Below, one piece after another: positions 15,726 through 24,151 of a stretch of DNA of 64,000 bases (positions within the stretch are counted from its first letter, which is position 1; every line of letters begins with the position of its first letter). The notes beneath the pieces are model-generated. The model was not told the DNA's origin, made no database searches, and was given only the letters and a program-made list of their open reading frames with translations. A program made the position numbers and the translations under genes. Source of the DNA: Granulicella mallensis MP5ACTX8 (GTDB lineage: Bacteria; Acidobacteriota; Terriglobia; Terriglobales; Acidobacteriaceae). The stretch lies in contig NC_016631.1 in assembly GCF_000178955.2 (NCBI RefSeq), forward strand, positions 248,001 to 312,000. The letters are read 5' to 3'.

Positions 15726-17663
15726 TTAGGCCAGCTTCGGATGCAGCCGATGGAAGCTGGTGTTCTGTTGATAAGCGGCAGCGAGCGCACAGGCTTTGGC
15801 TTCGCCATAAAGCGGCGCCAGGAAGGTGATGGATACAGGAGTGCCTGGGCCGCCATAGTCGGGCCACTCGTCCTTCTCGGCGGAGAACGGCGGTGCGTCT
15901 TCGCCGCGCAGGCCGTTGGGAACGATCACCGCAGGTTGTCCGCAGAGGTTGGTCGCGGTTAACTGCGCTCCGCTACTGGGAGTGACGATCACGTCGAAGT
16001 CGAGGAAGAACTTGTGCATCGCGGCAATCGCCAGGGTGCGAGCACGCTGGGCCTGGATGTAGTCGACTGCGGAGATGAAGCGCGCGGTGCGAAACCCGTT
16101 AGGCCAGTCGTAGGATTTTTGCCCGGTGAGCAGAGCATCGCGTCCGGAGATCGTGAGCTCGTCGAAGGCCGCAGCAGCCTCTGCTTCCAGTATGTTGAGC
16201 AATGCCGAGAAATGGAAGGTCGGCAGTTCTACCGGCGTGAGCGTAACGTTCATCGCTCGCAGGCGATCGAGCGTAGCCGCGGCAAGTTTTGCATCGTAGA
16301 GGTTCCGGTCGAAGTCTCTGCGATGCTCCTGCTCCCGGTCTGCCCGCTCGGCGGCAGAGAGCTTATCGGACGCCTCAGCAGATAACGGCTGAAAGACTGG
16401 GAGATCGAACGCAGACTTCAGATATCCCACGTGCAGCTTGCGTATGTCGAGCGTGAGGTCCGCATGAAACGGTGCGGGCTGTACGCTCTGATCGCGACCG
16501 TCAGGCCCATAGATCGCGTTGAGTACAAGCGCGCAGTCTTCGACCGAGCGCGCGATGGGGCCGATCTTATCCATCGACCACGTCAACGCCATTCCTCCGG
16601 TGCGGGGGACGAGCCCAAAGCTTGGCCGCAGGCCTGTCGCGCCGCAGCGGGTAGAGGGGCTGGAGATCGACCCGAGAGTCTCCGTTCCGATCGCAAAGCC
16701 AACGCAGCCCGCAGCGACCGCGGAGCCTGAACCGGCGGAACTTCCGCTGGAACCTTGTCGCGGATTCCACGGGTTGCGCGTGCGTCCGCCAAACCACAGG
16801 TCGCCCTGAGCCAGCGCGCCCATGGAGAGCTTTGCAATCAGGACCGCACCTGCAGCATCGAGACGTTTGACGACCTCGGCGTCTTCGTCGAAGCGCTGCT
16901 GCTCGAAACCCGCCGCGCCCCACGTCGTCGGATAGCCCTTCACCGCGAGCAAATCTTTAGCGCCCCAGGGGATGCCATGCAGAGGGCCGCGATACTTTCC
17001 TGCAGCAATCTCACGGTCGGCCTGTGCGGCCTGCGCGAGAGCACGCTCTTCCGTCAGTGTGATGACGAAGTGTAACGACGGGTCGTAGCGCTTGAGGCGA
17101 GCGAGATACATCTTCGTCAGTGCAACGGAGGTGAGCTTGCGCAGGCGGAGTGCCTCGCCTAGCTGACGCACTGTCGCAAAGGCAACGGCGTCTTCCTGGA
17201 AAGTGAGCGCGGAGGCAGAGATCCCGGAGATGCTTGGTGCGGTTCCGAGCTTTACGGGGAGCGGAGCTGCCGGATGTGGCGAGAGTGTCCCCGTGGGGAC
17301 AGGGTTGAAGACATCCGCAGGCGCAACGCTATTGGCGAGGTTCAGAGTGCGCACCCGCAAGGCCGAGTTGCGCTGACCGGTGAGTCCATCGAGCATCATC
17401 TGCTTTTGCTCGTTGGTGAGTTTGATCGCCGCAATGGCTGCTGCCGCGTCGATCATCTCCGGCGTAATGGCAGGCCAACCGCGCAGGTCGGGTTGTGCCT
17501 CCATACTGCCGTTGGCTGGAGTAGGCGCACCGGCCGAAGGCCGGGTGGCAAGGGCGAACAAAGTCCCCGGGAACAGCGTTCCGCCCAGTCCGGCAGCGGT
17601 GGAGACAGCAAGAAAGCGTCGGCGGGCGATGCCTGCTGACGGTGCGTTGGCGTCGAAGGTCAT
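15726..17663 (-). CDS. Tat-exported amidase-signature enzyme
   Basis: A 645-residue amidase of the Ser-cisSer-Lys class, which hydrolyses carboxamides. The N terminus has a twin-arginine signal (ARRRFLAVSTAAGLGGTLF), so the enzyme is probably folded in the cytoplasm and exported. The catalytic domain begins near residue 170; the lysine is in GIPWGAKDLLAVKG, the glycine/serine-rich loop is QGSSGSSAGSGSAVAAG, and the nucleophile region is GFAIGTETLGSI. An extra helical part of about 100 residues precedes the domain, with a DGLTGQRNSALRVR element seen in related acidobacterial amidases. Substrate is unknown. It is divergent from a YciI-like gene. Confidence 0.88.
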   Translation of the reverse strand: MTFDANAPSAGIARRRFLAVSTAAGLGGTLFPGTLFALATRPSAGAPTPANGSMEAQPDLRGWPAITPEMIDAAAAIAAIKLTNEQKQMMLDGLTGQRNSALRVRTLNLANSVAPADVFNPVPTGTLSPHPAAPLPVKLGTAPSISGISASALTFQEDAVAFATVRQLGEALRLRKLTSVALTKMYLARLKRYDPSLHFVITLTEERALAQAAQADREIAAGKYRGPLHGIPWGAKDLLAVKGYPTTWGAAGFEQQRFDEDAEVVKRLDAAGAVLIAKLSMGALAQGDLWFGGRTRNPWNPRQGSSGSSAGSGSAVAAGCVGFAIGTETLGSISSPSTRCGATGLRPSFGLVPRTGGMALTWSMDKIGPIARSVEDCALVLNAIYGPDGRDQSVQPAPFHADLTLDIRKLHVGYLKSAFDLPVFQPLSAEASDKLSAAERADREQEHRRDFDRNLYDAKLAAATLDRLRAMNVTLTPVELPTFHFSALLNILEAEAAAAFDELTISGRDALLTGQKSYDWPNGFRTARFISAVDYIQAQRARTLAIAAMHKFFLDFDVIVTPSSGAQLTATNLCGQPAVIVPNGLRGEDAPPFSAEKDEWPDYGGPGTPVSITFLAPLYGEAKACALAAAYQQNTSFHRLHPKLA

Positions 17664-17701
17664 GCGAAATTATTGCATTGCCGCCGTGTCGCAAGGGTTC
17701 A

Positions 17702-18145
17702 ATGCCTGCTACATTGCTGCGTATGAGATCTCTTCGTCTTCCGCGAGTTGTGTGCGCAGTGCTTCTGGCTCTCTGCGCGCTTGTCTGTGCAGGAACGGCG
17801 ACGGCGCAGAATGGAACAGCTGCTTCCGGTCCTTCGGCCAATGCGGCGAAGCTTCAGTTCTATATTCGCTTGACGCCTCCGCGCCCAACCTTCGCCGTGG
17901 ACATGAACGCTCACGAGCAAGAGGTAATGGAAGCGCACGCCGCCTATTGGGCCGACCTGTACAAGACAGGCAAGGTGTTGATCATTGGGCCGGTGCATGA
18001 CCCAAAGGGCATCTTCGGCATGGCCATCATCGAAGTTGCGAGCGAGGCTGAAGCTCATACGATGGCTGAGAACGATCCCAGTGTAAAGGCCGGCATCAAC
18101 AAGGTGGAAGTGATTCCGATGCACGTGTTCCTGCGGAAGCAGTAG
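17702..18145 (+). CDS. exported YciI-like protein
   Basis: A 147-residue protein with an N-terminal hydrophobic signal (RVVCAVLLALCALVCAGTATA) followed by a YCII-type ferredoxin-like domain: FYIRLTPPRPTF, then MNAHEQEVMEAHAAYWADLYKTGK and LIIGPVHDPKGIFGMAIIEV. The HAAYW element holds the family's conserved histidine. YciI-related proteins are usually cytoplasmic, so export is notable. The ATG at 17702 has AAGGG four bases upstream; an alternative ATG at 17723 would give a shorter signal. Function is unknown. Confidence 0.78.
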   Translation: MPATLLRMRSLRLPRVVCAVLLALCALVCAGTATAQNGTAASGPSANAAKLQFYIRLTPPRPTFAVDMNAHEQEVMEAHAAYWADLYKTGKVLIIGPVHDPKGIFGMAIIEVASEAEAHTMAENDPSVKAGINKVEVIPMHVFLRKQ

Positions 18146-18159
18146 CTGCTGAATCAGCT

Positions 18160-18819
18160 TTAATCGGCGCGGAGATACGCAAGTAGTGCGCGAGCGATTC
18201 GTCGCCGATGCCGCGTGGTTACGACTCCAGTATCGTTCGCCAGCGCTGCATCGATCAGCGCGCGAGCGATGCGGCTGAGGTCTTCCGCGGCCTCCGGGAT
18301 CGATACGCCGGGGATTCGGACCTTGTGCTCGCCCAGCATTCGGACAACGCTCTTGTGCACCGCACTCCCGATGGAGTTCACCGCCTCTCCTTCGGCGGAG
18401 ATACGGCTCTCTTCGGATTCGAGAATGCGATGCAGTGCAGGCGAGAACATGTGGGCATCGATGAGTGCATTCACCAACGCCGGAATCCGTGCAGAGAGTT
18501 CTTTGCCCTGAGTGGCTGTGAGGCTCGACGTAACGGCGTGGAGCAGCCGTTCTTCGTAGCGCCGATGCAGTGCGGCAAGGATCGCCTCCTTACCTGGAAA
18601 GTACTGATAGAGCGAGCCAACGCTTACGCCTGCGCGTTCCGCGACGGCATTAGTGTTGAATGCGGCAAGTCCACGCGTCTCCAGAATCTGAGTAGACGCT
18701 TCAAGGATGACTGCCATGGTCTCGGCCGAACGCGCCTGGAGCGGGCTGCGGCGCAGCTTTAAGGAGGGTGCCGAAGGCTTGCGGCCGCGCCGGGAAACGC
18801 GAGTTTGTTTTATGAGCAT
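18160..18819 (-). CDS. TetR/AcrR-family transcriptional repressor
   Basis: A 219-residue regulator. After a basic N-terminal tail, the TetR helix-turn-helix is clear at about residues 35-80 (ILETRGLAAFNTNAVAERAG, VSVGSLYQYFPGKEAILAAL). The remaining helical part would bind a ligand and dimerise. It is divergent from the darcynin gene with only 31 bp between the start codons, so it probably represses both. A palindrome overlaps its own start codon. Confidence 0.92.
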   Translation of the reverse strand: MLIKQTRVSRRGRKPSAPSLKLRRSPLQARSAETMAVILEASTQILETRGLAAFNTNAVAERAGVSVGSLYQYFPGKEAILAALHRRYEERLLHAVTSSLTATQGKELSARIPALVNALIDAHMFSPALHRILESEESRISAEGEAVNSIGSAVHKSVVRMLGEHKVRIPGVSIPEAAEDLSRIARALIDAALANDTGVVTTRHRRRIARALLAYLRAD

Positions 18820-18826
18820 TTGCTCA
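18813..18826. promoter_or_regulatory. candidate TetR operator
   Basis: TGAGCATTTGCTCA is a perfect 6-bp inverted repeat with two central bases. It spans the regulator's start codon and lies 25 bp before the divergent gene, a position from which a TetR dimer could block both promoters. The true start of the regulator could be further downstream if the operator is untranslated. Confidence 0.55.
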
Positions 18827-18850
18827 CATTATAAGTACAGGAGAAACACA

Positions 18851-19219
18851 ATGAACGAAAACACGATTCTTTCCGCAGTCCTCCCCGAACACGAGGACGA
18901 TCCCGAAACGCTGCACATCTTCATGCTGGTAAAGAGCACTCGCCACTGGCTGGACCTGGCCACGGCTGACCGCACTGCTTTCCTGAAGGAAGAGCTTCTT
19001 CCACTGCTCGTCAAACGGCCCGAAGTGACGATGCGCTACTTTGACGCTGAAGCCTTTTCGGCCAGGGCGACCGACGTGCTGTTCTGGGAGACGAAAGATA
19101 TCTCAGCCTGGCAATGGATCTGCGATCACCTGCGCGAGACGAAGTTTTGGGATTACTACTTCGAGGTGTTGGAGATTCTTCCTTCGCTCGAAGGGAACTA
19201 CCTCGCTGCTGGACGCTAA
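18851..19219 (+). CDS. darcynin-family protein
   Basis: A 122-residue soluble protein. The body IFMLVKSTRHWLDLATADRT, PEVTMRYFDAEAFSARATDV and WDYYFEVLEILPSLEGNY matches what I recall of the darcynin family, whose function is not established. The start at 18851 follows AGGAG at 18839-18843; a longer frame upstream would run into the divergent repressor gene. It probably answers to that TetR regulator. A strong hairpin terminates it. Confidence 0.8.
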   Translation: MNENTILSAVLPEHEDDPETLHIFMLVKSTRHWLDLATADRTAFLKEELLPLLVKRPEVTMRYFDAEAFSARATDVLFWETKDISAWQWICDHLRETKFWDYYFEVLEILPSLEGNYLAAGR

Positions 19220-19231
19220 CGATACGCAATA

Positions 19232-19266
19232 GAATGGCCGCGAGAAGGGAACTCTCGCGGCCATTC
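19232..19266. terminator. bidirectional terminator hairpin
   Basis: Perfect 14-bp stem GAATGGCCGCGAGA/TCTCGCGGCCATTC with a 7-nt loop, between the convergent darcynin gene and VapC gene. The GGCCGCGAGAGGGA core recurs in another hairpin at 32372-32386. Confidence 0.75.
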
Positions 19267-19287
19267 GAATGTATTGCTTGTACCTGT

Positions 19288-19698
19288 CTACTCTTGAGCC
19301 CAATCTTCCCATTGAAGTCCGTCGACACGCGCAAATTCGCGATGGTTGGCGGTAACTAGCGTTAGTCCCCGAGCTAATGCCTGGCCAGCAATCAGGGTGT
19401 CATAAGGGCCGATGGGCTGCTTGCGAGCTTCGAGGGTGGCACGAATGTGGCCGGCTGCTTCTGCATCTATTCCTGTGAAGTCCAGTAATTCAATTCCCAT
19501 ACTGAGCAGACGCGCAGTGCGTGGCCGGTTCTGTTCAATGCGCTTGCTCTTGTGGACGCCGTACCAAATCTCAAAGAACACAACCGACGAGACAAAGACC
19601 GCTGAACGAGCAAGCTCGACTCTTAAACGAGAAGAGATCGACAGGTTAGCCCCAGAAAATAACTCAACACAGGTTGTCGTATCGAGAAGATAACTCAC
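19288..19698 (-). CDS. vapC: VapC-type PIN-domain toxin
   Basis: A 136-residue PIN nuclease beginning MSYLLDTTTCVELFSG, with the further acidic positions in VVFFEIWYGVHKS and PIGPYDTLIAGQALARG, and the terminal VTANHREFARV. It overlaps the antitoxin by four bases (ATGA), so translation is coupled. Typical activity is RNA cleavage under antitoxin loss. Confidence 0.92.
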   Translation of the reverse strand: MSYLLDTTTCVELFSGANLSISSRLRVELARSAVFVSSVVFFEIWYGVHKSKRIEQNRPRTARLLSMGIELLDFTGIDAEAAGHIRATLEARKQPIGPYDTLIAGQALARGLTLVTANHREFARVDGLQWEDWAQE

Positions 19699-19997
19699 GC
19701 TTCGGGCTCTTTGAAGATCTCTTCTGGTTCCGTAATATTTTGATTGCGACCTCCGGGCATAATGTCACCCAATTCTTCCTGATACCTTTGCATATCCGCT
19801 ATCCACGACTTCCATTCATCGTCGGTGAACTTGCGACGCGCAGGTTGGAGATGGAGTGAGTTGCCGGACATCGTGACGTGGAACAGCTTACCTTCGACGT
19901 GAAGATTGTCGGGCAGGCGTACGATTTGATGCCCGTCTATCTCATCGATTTCGGCGAGGCCAGTCAGCATTGGGTCGATTTTGGGGAGAGCGCCCAT
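19695..19997 (-). CDS. vapB: VapB-type antitoxin
   Basis: A 100-residue antitoxin upstream of and overlapping vapC. The AbrB-like DNA-binding part contains HQIVRLPDNLHVEGKLFHVT, and the C-terminal part (DDEWKSWIADMQRYQEELGD) is an acidic helix suited to toxin binding. The start at 19997 was preferred to one 13 codons earlier because the extra residues are hydrophobic and unlike the family. Confidence 0.85.
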   Translation of the reverse strand: MGALPKIDPMLTGLAEIDEIDGHQIVRLPDNLHVEGKLFHVTMSGNSLHLQPARRKFTDDEWKSWIADMQRYQEELGDIMPGGRNQNITEPEEIFKEPEA

Positions 19998-20067
19998 GCG
20001 AAAAGTATAGACCGAGGCGAGAAGCAGAAACAGCAAAGACTCACAGCTCGATCACTCTTTACTCCGT

Positions 20068-21021
20068 CTACTCCGCGAGCCTCGGGGCAGGGAATCGATT
20101 CGGACGCCACTGCGGAAGGTACTGTCCGGGTGTGACTCCTGTCATTCGCTTGAAGTGGCGGGTGAAATGGCTCTGATCTGTGAATCCGATGTCACTCGCA
20201 ACATCCACAATCGAAGCCCCCTCGCTCAGGAGTTTTTTCGCCGCCTCGACCCGAATCTGTGTCAGATAGGCATGGGGAGAGAGGCCTACGTCTCGCCGAA
20301 AGGTTCTCATCAGGTGAAAGCGGCTGAGCTGTGCGATTTCGGCCAGATCTTCAACGCTGATGTTCTTCGAGTAGTAGCTATGGAGGTAGTCTTTGACGCG
20401 GAGGATCTTGTTCCGCTCGTCCCGAATCGTCGAATCATTTCTCGGCTCACGCACGTGTCGTTCGCTCAGATGAGTAAACACATCAGCCAAATCGTTTTCG
20501 ATGTTAAGAGTGTCCGCGTCTTCCTCCAGTTTGCGATGCAGTCGTAGCAGGCTTGCTGCGAGAGCAGCATCTTGCACAAACGGTTTCACAAACTGTGGAA
20601 CTCCAAATTGGAAATCCTCCGCTCGGCTCTGAAAGAAATCCTTGTCAAGGTAGATCACTCGAAGGCCCCAACCGTTTTCAGTGGCAGACTTTGGAGCATG
20701 CACCTCCCCCGGATTGAGTAGGAATACCGTTCCTGTGGGGAGAATATGCGTGGCACCTTGACAATAGGTGCTCATCGTTCCGCGGTTTACGACACCGATA
20801 GCGGGCACAGTATGAAAGTGCTGGGCAAACTCGTAATTCTGATAGGAACCCTGTAGCACTTCGACATCTTCGAGTCCCGGATGGCGCCAGATTCGCGCTT
20901 TGTCCCCCGGACCTAGAGGCGGTATCTCCTGGGAGCGCACGAGCACCTCATGCGTTCTTAGACTCGTAGAGACCGGGACTTGCTCTGGTCCGCCCGTATC
21001 GACATCTGCGATCTGGCTCAC
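20068..21021 (-). CDS. AraC-family regulator with cupin sensor domain
   Basis: A 317-residue regulator. The N-terminal half is an AraC-type cupin (QHFHTVPAIGVVNRGTMSTY, FLLNPGEVHAPKSATENGWG), and the C-terminal 100 residues are two HTH motifs (ISVEDLAEIAQLSRFHLMRT, SIVDVASDIGFTDQSHFTRH, ending in the GVTPGQY box). It is transcribed away from the MdtNOP-like efflux operon, which it likely controls in response to a substrate. The 146-bp gap must hold both promoters. Confidence 0.92.
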   Translation of the reverse strand: MSQIADVDTGGPEQVPVSTSLRTHEVLVRSQEIPPLGPGDKARIWRHPGLEDVEVLQGSYQNYEFAQHFHTVPAIGVVNRGTMSTYCQGATHILPTGTVFLLNPGEVHAPKSATENGWGLRVIYLDKDFFQSRAEDFQFGVPQFVKPFVQDAALAASLLRLHRKLEEDADTLNIENDLADVFTHLSERHVREPRNDSTIRDERNKILRVKDYLHSYYSKNISVEDLAEIAQLSRFHLMRTFRRDVGLSPHAYLTQIRVEAAKKLLSEGASIVDVASDIGFTDQSHFTRHFKRMTGVTPGQYLPQWRPNRFPAPRLAE

Positions 21022-21167
21022 AATTTAAGTCTAGCAGGACGGGAATTGCGAGCCAGATCGCAGTGACCTAACTCTAGGCAAATGGGCCACTTATCTCCCT
21101 TGAAAAAGAGCAAGCGCACTATCGTACAAGACCATTGAGTACCTTTCACGACAAGCTAGTGCTTGTG

Positions 21168-22622
21168 ATGTCTTTCGCTAGAAACGTACTGAAGTCAAGC
21201 CTGACGTGGCCTCTGCTCATCCTCTGCTCTGTAGCTCCCCAGGCATGGAGCCAGCGTGCCCCGAATCTCCCGGATGCCCCCTGGCAACCCTCTGCGACGG
21301 TGATGAAGAAGTACGTTCCCACCGTTACGCATGGCGAAGCGGAGTTGGACGCAACCGATGCTTACACGCTCGGGCAACTGATCGACATTGCCGAATCCAA
21401 CAACCCAACGACCAAAGAGGCCTGGAACCACGCCAAGGCGAGTGCGGCCGCGGTGGGGATCGCGAAGAGCGAGCTGTACCCGACGCTGTTCGCGTTCGCC
21501 ACGGGCAAAAATTACAACACCCCGCCGCTTCTCTATAACGCCTTCGTCGTGCAGGATATCGGTCTCTTTGCTACCGCTGTCCACCTCGATTACACGCTGG
21601 TCGATTTCGGCGCCCGCCGGTCTGAAATCACGGCGACGCAGGCAAAACTGGTTGCTGCGAATCTGAGCTTCAATGACGCACACCTCCAACTGATTCAACA
21701 GGTGAGTCAGGCGTACTACGCTCTCCTGAACGCCAGCGGATTACGGGCAGCAGCGGAAGTGAATTACAGCGATGCGGAGGCCTTGGATGAAGCGGCGCAG
21801 GAGAGACGCAACAATGGCCTTGCCACGCTGCCAGACCTTCTCGAAGCCCACGCGGAAAAAGAAAAGGCTAACTACGATCTCCAGAGTGCGATTGGGGCGG
21901 AGAAGACCGCCTTCGGAGATCTGGCTACAGCGATCGCTGCCCAGCCCACTCACTCCTTCAAGGTCCAGGAACTGGATGACCTGCACATTCCGGATGCTCT
22001 GGATCAGTCCGTAGAAGATGCGATTGCAAGCGCCTACCAGCAGCGCCCGGATCTTCTTGCCGAAAGGGCGAAGGTGAAGGCTGCCCATGCCGAGGTAACT
22101 CACACCACCTCCGCCTATTTTCCGACGCTTAGTTTTGAAGGCGAAGGAGGCTGGGTTCGTGCATGGGGACAACAGGATCCCTATCCGGGGACCTATGCGC
22201 AGACCCGAACCTACGAGGCAGGTCTTTCGCTCAAATGGACCATCTTCGATGGACTGCGCCGGGAGAACCGCATCTCGCAGGCAAAGGCGGAGGAAGCTGC
22301 GGCGAGGAACGTTGTGCATGAACATGAAGATCAGATAGCCGATCACGTCTGGACCAGCTATGAGGATGCTGTTACGGCGCTCGAGCAACGGAAAGCTGCG
22401 GCAGCGTTGCTCACGGCCTCTACCGAATCTCATTCGGCTGCGGTTGAGTCGTACAAGGACGGTGTACGTAACCTGCTGGATGTCCTGAATGCAGAGCGCG
22501 ACCTTGCACGAGCCAGGGCTCTCGATGTCACTGCGCGTACACGAGTCCTGCAGTCGTTCACCAGTCTCGCGTTCAGGACAGGCGATCTCCTCGCACAACA
22601 CCCGAAAGGTAAAACCCCATGA
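21168..22622 (+). CDS. TolC-family outer-membrane efflux protein
   Basis: A 484-residue outer-membrane channel with a signal peptide (SSLTWPLLILCSVAPQAWS). Two OEP repeats are visible, starting at YTLGQLIDIAESNNPTTKEA (about residue 65) and SVEDAIASAYQQRPDLLAE (about residue 282); long coiled helices follow each. The ATG at 21168 was chosen; an in-frame TTG 11 codons earlier is possible. It is the first gene of an operon with YtcA, HlyD and FUSC proteins and corresponds to MdtP in the MdtNOP system; the export target is likely a small aromatic or toxic compound. Confidence 0.9.
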   Translation: MSFARNVLKSSLTWPLLILCSVAPQAWSQRAPNLPDAPWQPSATVMKKYVPTVTHGEAELDATDAYTLGQLIDIAESNNPTTKEAWNHAKASAAAVGIAKSELYPTLFAFATGKNYNTPPLLYNAFVVQDIGLFATAVHLDYTLVDFGARRSEITATQAKLVAANLSFNDAHLQLIQQVSQAYYALLNASGLRAAAEVNYSDAEALDEAAQERRNNGLATLPDLLEAHAEKEKANYDLQSAIGAEKTAFGDLATAIAAQPTHSFKVQELDDLHIPDALDQSVEDAIASAYQQRPDLLAERAKVKAAHAEVTHTTSAYFPTLSFEGEGGWVRAWGQQDPYPGTYAQTRTYEAGLSLKWTIFDGLRRENRISQAKAEEAAARNVVHEHEDQIADHVWTSYEDAVTALEQRKAAAALLTASTESHSAAVESYKDGVRNLLDVLNAERDLARARALDVTARTRVLQSFTSLAFRTGDLLAQHPKGKTP

Positions 22623-22918
22623 AGATCAACTTCACGCTGAATCCCTTACAGCCGCTTGGAAGGTGCGCCACTCTCGTTCTCACGACGCTTGTCGTGCTCT
22701 GTGTGAGCGGCTGTTCCTATTCGCCCTCATTCAATCTCCTCGGTTCGTACTTTCCTTCCTGGATTGTCTGCTTCGCTGTCGCGACGGCACTGACGGCTGT
22801 GATCCACGCAGTATTCACCAAAACAAAGTTGGTGACCGAACTCTGGCCGCTGCCCGTTGTTTACACCTGTTTGATCAGCTTCCTGAGCTGCACGCTCTGG
22901 ATCATCTTCTTCAATTAA
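22619..22918 (+). CDS. ytcA: YtcA-family small lipoprotein
   Basis: A 99-residue protein with a lipoprotein signal (LTTLVVLCVSGCSYSPSFN; lipobox VSGC) and two membrane segments, ending in LISFLSCTLWIIFF. This layout matches YtcA, encoded next to mdtN and mdtO in enterobacteria. The start overlaps the TolC stop by four bases (ATGA). Function unknown; its conservation in this operon suggests an accessory role in efflux. Confidence 0.85.
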   Translation: MKINFTLNPLQPLGRCATLVLTTLVVLCVSGCSYSPSFNLLGSYFPSWIVCFAVATALTAVIHAVFTKTKLVTELWPLPVVYTCLISFLSCTLWIIFFN

Positions 22919-22925
22919 TGAGGCA

Positions 22926-24143
22926 TTGAGTCCCTTGAACGGAATCGACGAACAATCGCAACGAACCAATCGTGGCAATCTCATCAGCGCAGGCATCCTC
23001 GCGGGCGCATTGATATCTGGGGCTATGGTCATGCACAGCTCAACTGCCCATCCGAGGACGGACGATGCCGAAGTCACTGCCAACTTTATCGGCATGGCGC
23101 CTCTTGTCGAAGGGCCGGTCGTAGAGCTGCCTGTGCACGATAACGACTTCGTAAAGAAGGGCACGCTTCTCTATAAGATCGACGATCGGCCGTACCTCTA
23201 TGCTCTGCAGAGCGCTCTCGCCGCGCAGGAACAACTCGAAGGCCTTATCGAAAATGAATCACGGCAGATCTCCTCGCAGGTAAGCCATGTCGAGGTCTCT
23301 ACAGCCGGAAGGCAAGCGGCTCTGGCGAACGAGGTTCGCGCTGACGATGAGATACAAGTGAGTGAAGCCGGGATCTCCGAGGCTGAAGCAGCCGTCAAAC
23401 AAGCCCAGGCTGATTCGGAGTACGCTTCCGGCAATCTGCATCGTATCGAGCCCCTGCTGGCTAAGGGGTTTATCACAACCGACGATGTACACCGTGCTCG
23501 CACGCTTGCAGACGCAAAGACTGCAGCAGTACAGCAGGCTGACTCGCAGCTTACTTTGGCCAAAGCAAAGCTGCTCGCGGCAACTGCGCAAAGACAGCAG
23601 GCGGTCGCACAAAAGGCTCAAAGCGAAGCCCAGGTGAACGAGTCGGAACATTCCGTCCTGGTTCTCGCTCCCCTGATTGCACAGAGGGAAAGCCGCGCTG
23701 CCGCAGTTAGGTTGGCGCGATACAACTACGAGCAGTGCAGCGTTGTAGCTCCGTTTGATGCGCGCGTTACGAACCTGACCATCTCTGAAGGACAGTATGC
23801 CAAGGTGGGCCAGCAGGTATTTACGCTGATCGATAGCCGCACCTGGTGGGCGCTTGCTAACTTTCGGGAATCCCAGATCAGCCATATCACGCCGGGTGAA
23901 TCCGTTGATGTGTACCTGATGTCCGACTCGAAGACAAAACTTCACGGCACCGTGGAGAGCGTCGGGTACGGTGTCACGCCGGACCCGGATGTCGTCGGAA
24001 AACTGGCTTCCGGGCTGCCTGATGTGCAGCGCACTCTCAACTGGGTGAGGCTCGCGTCGCGTTATCCAGTACGCATCCGCATTATCGATCCCCCACCTTC
24101 GGTCCTGCGCGTTGGGCAGGTTGCGAATGTCATCGTCCGGTAA
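22926..24143 (+). CDS. HlyD/EmrA-family membrane fusion protein (MdtN-like)
   Basis: A 405-residue periplasmic adaptor: one N-terminal membrane helix (ISAGILAGALISGAMVM), the first lipoyl half (NFIGMAPLVEGPVVELPVHD, NDFVKKGTLLYKID), a long coiled coil rich in Gln/Ala, then the second lipoyl half and beta domain (YNYEQCSVVAPFDARVTNLT, PGESVDVYLMSD). It links the inner-membrane FUSC pump to the TolC channel. No ATG fits; the TTG at 22926 has GAGG too close, and an in-frame TTG at 22935 is better spaced, so the start is uncertain by three codons. Confidence 0.9.
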   Translation: MSPLNGIDEQSQRTNRGNLISAGILAGALISGAMVMHSSTAHPRTDDAEVTANFIGMAPLVEGPVVELPVHDNDFVKKGTLLYKIDDRPYLYALQSALAAQEQLEGLIENESRQISSQVSHVEVSTAGRQAALANEVRADDEIQVSEAGISEAEAAVKQAQADSEYASGNLHRIEPLLAKGFITTDDVHRARTLADAKTAAVQQADSQLTLAKAKLLAATAQRQQAVAQKAQSEAQVNESEHSVLVLAPLIAQRESRAAAVRLARYNYEQCSVVAPFDARVTNLTISEGQYAKVGQQVFTLIDSRTWWALANFRESQISHITPGESVDVYLMSDSKTKLHGTVESVGYGVTPDPDVVGKLASGLPDVQRTLNWVRLASRYPVRIRIIDPPPSVLRVGQVANVIVR

Positions 24144-24151
24144 GGATCACT

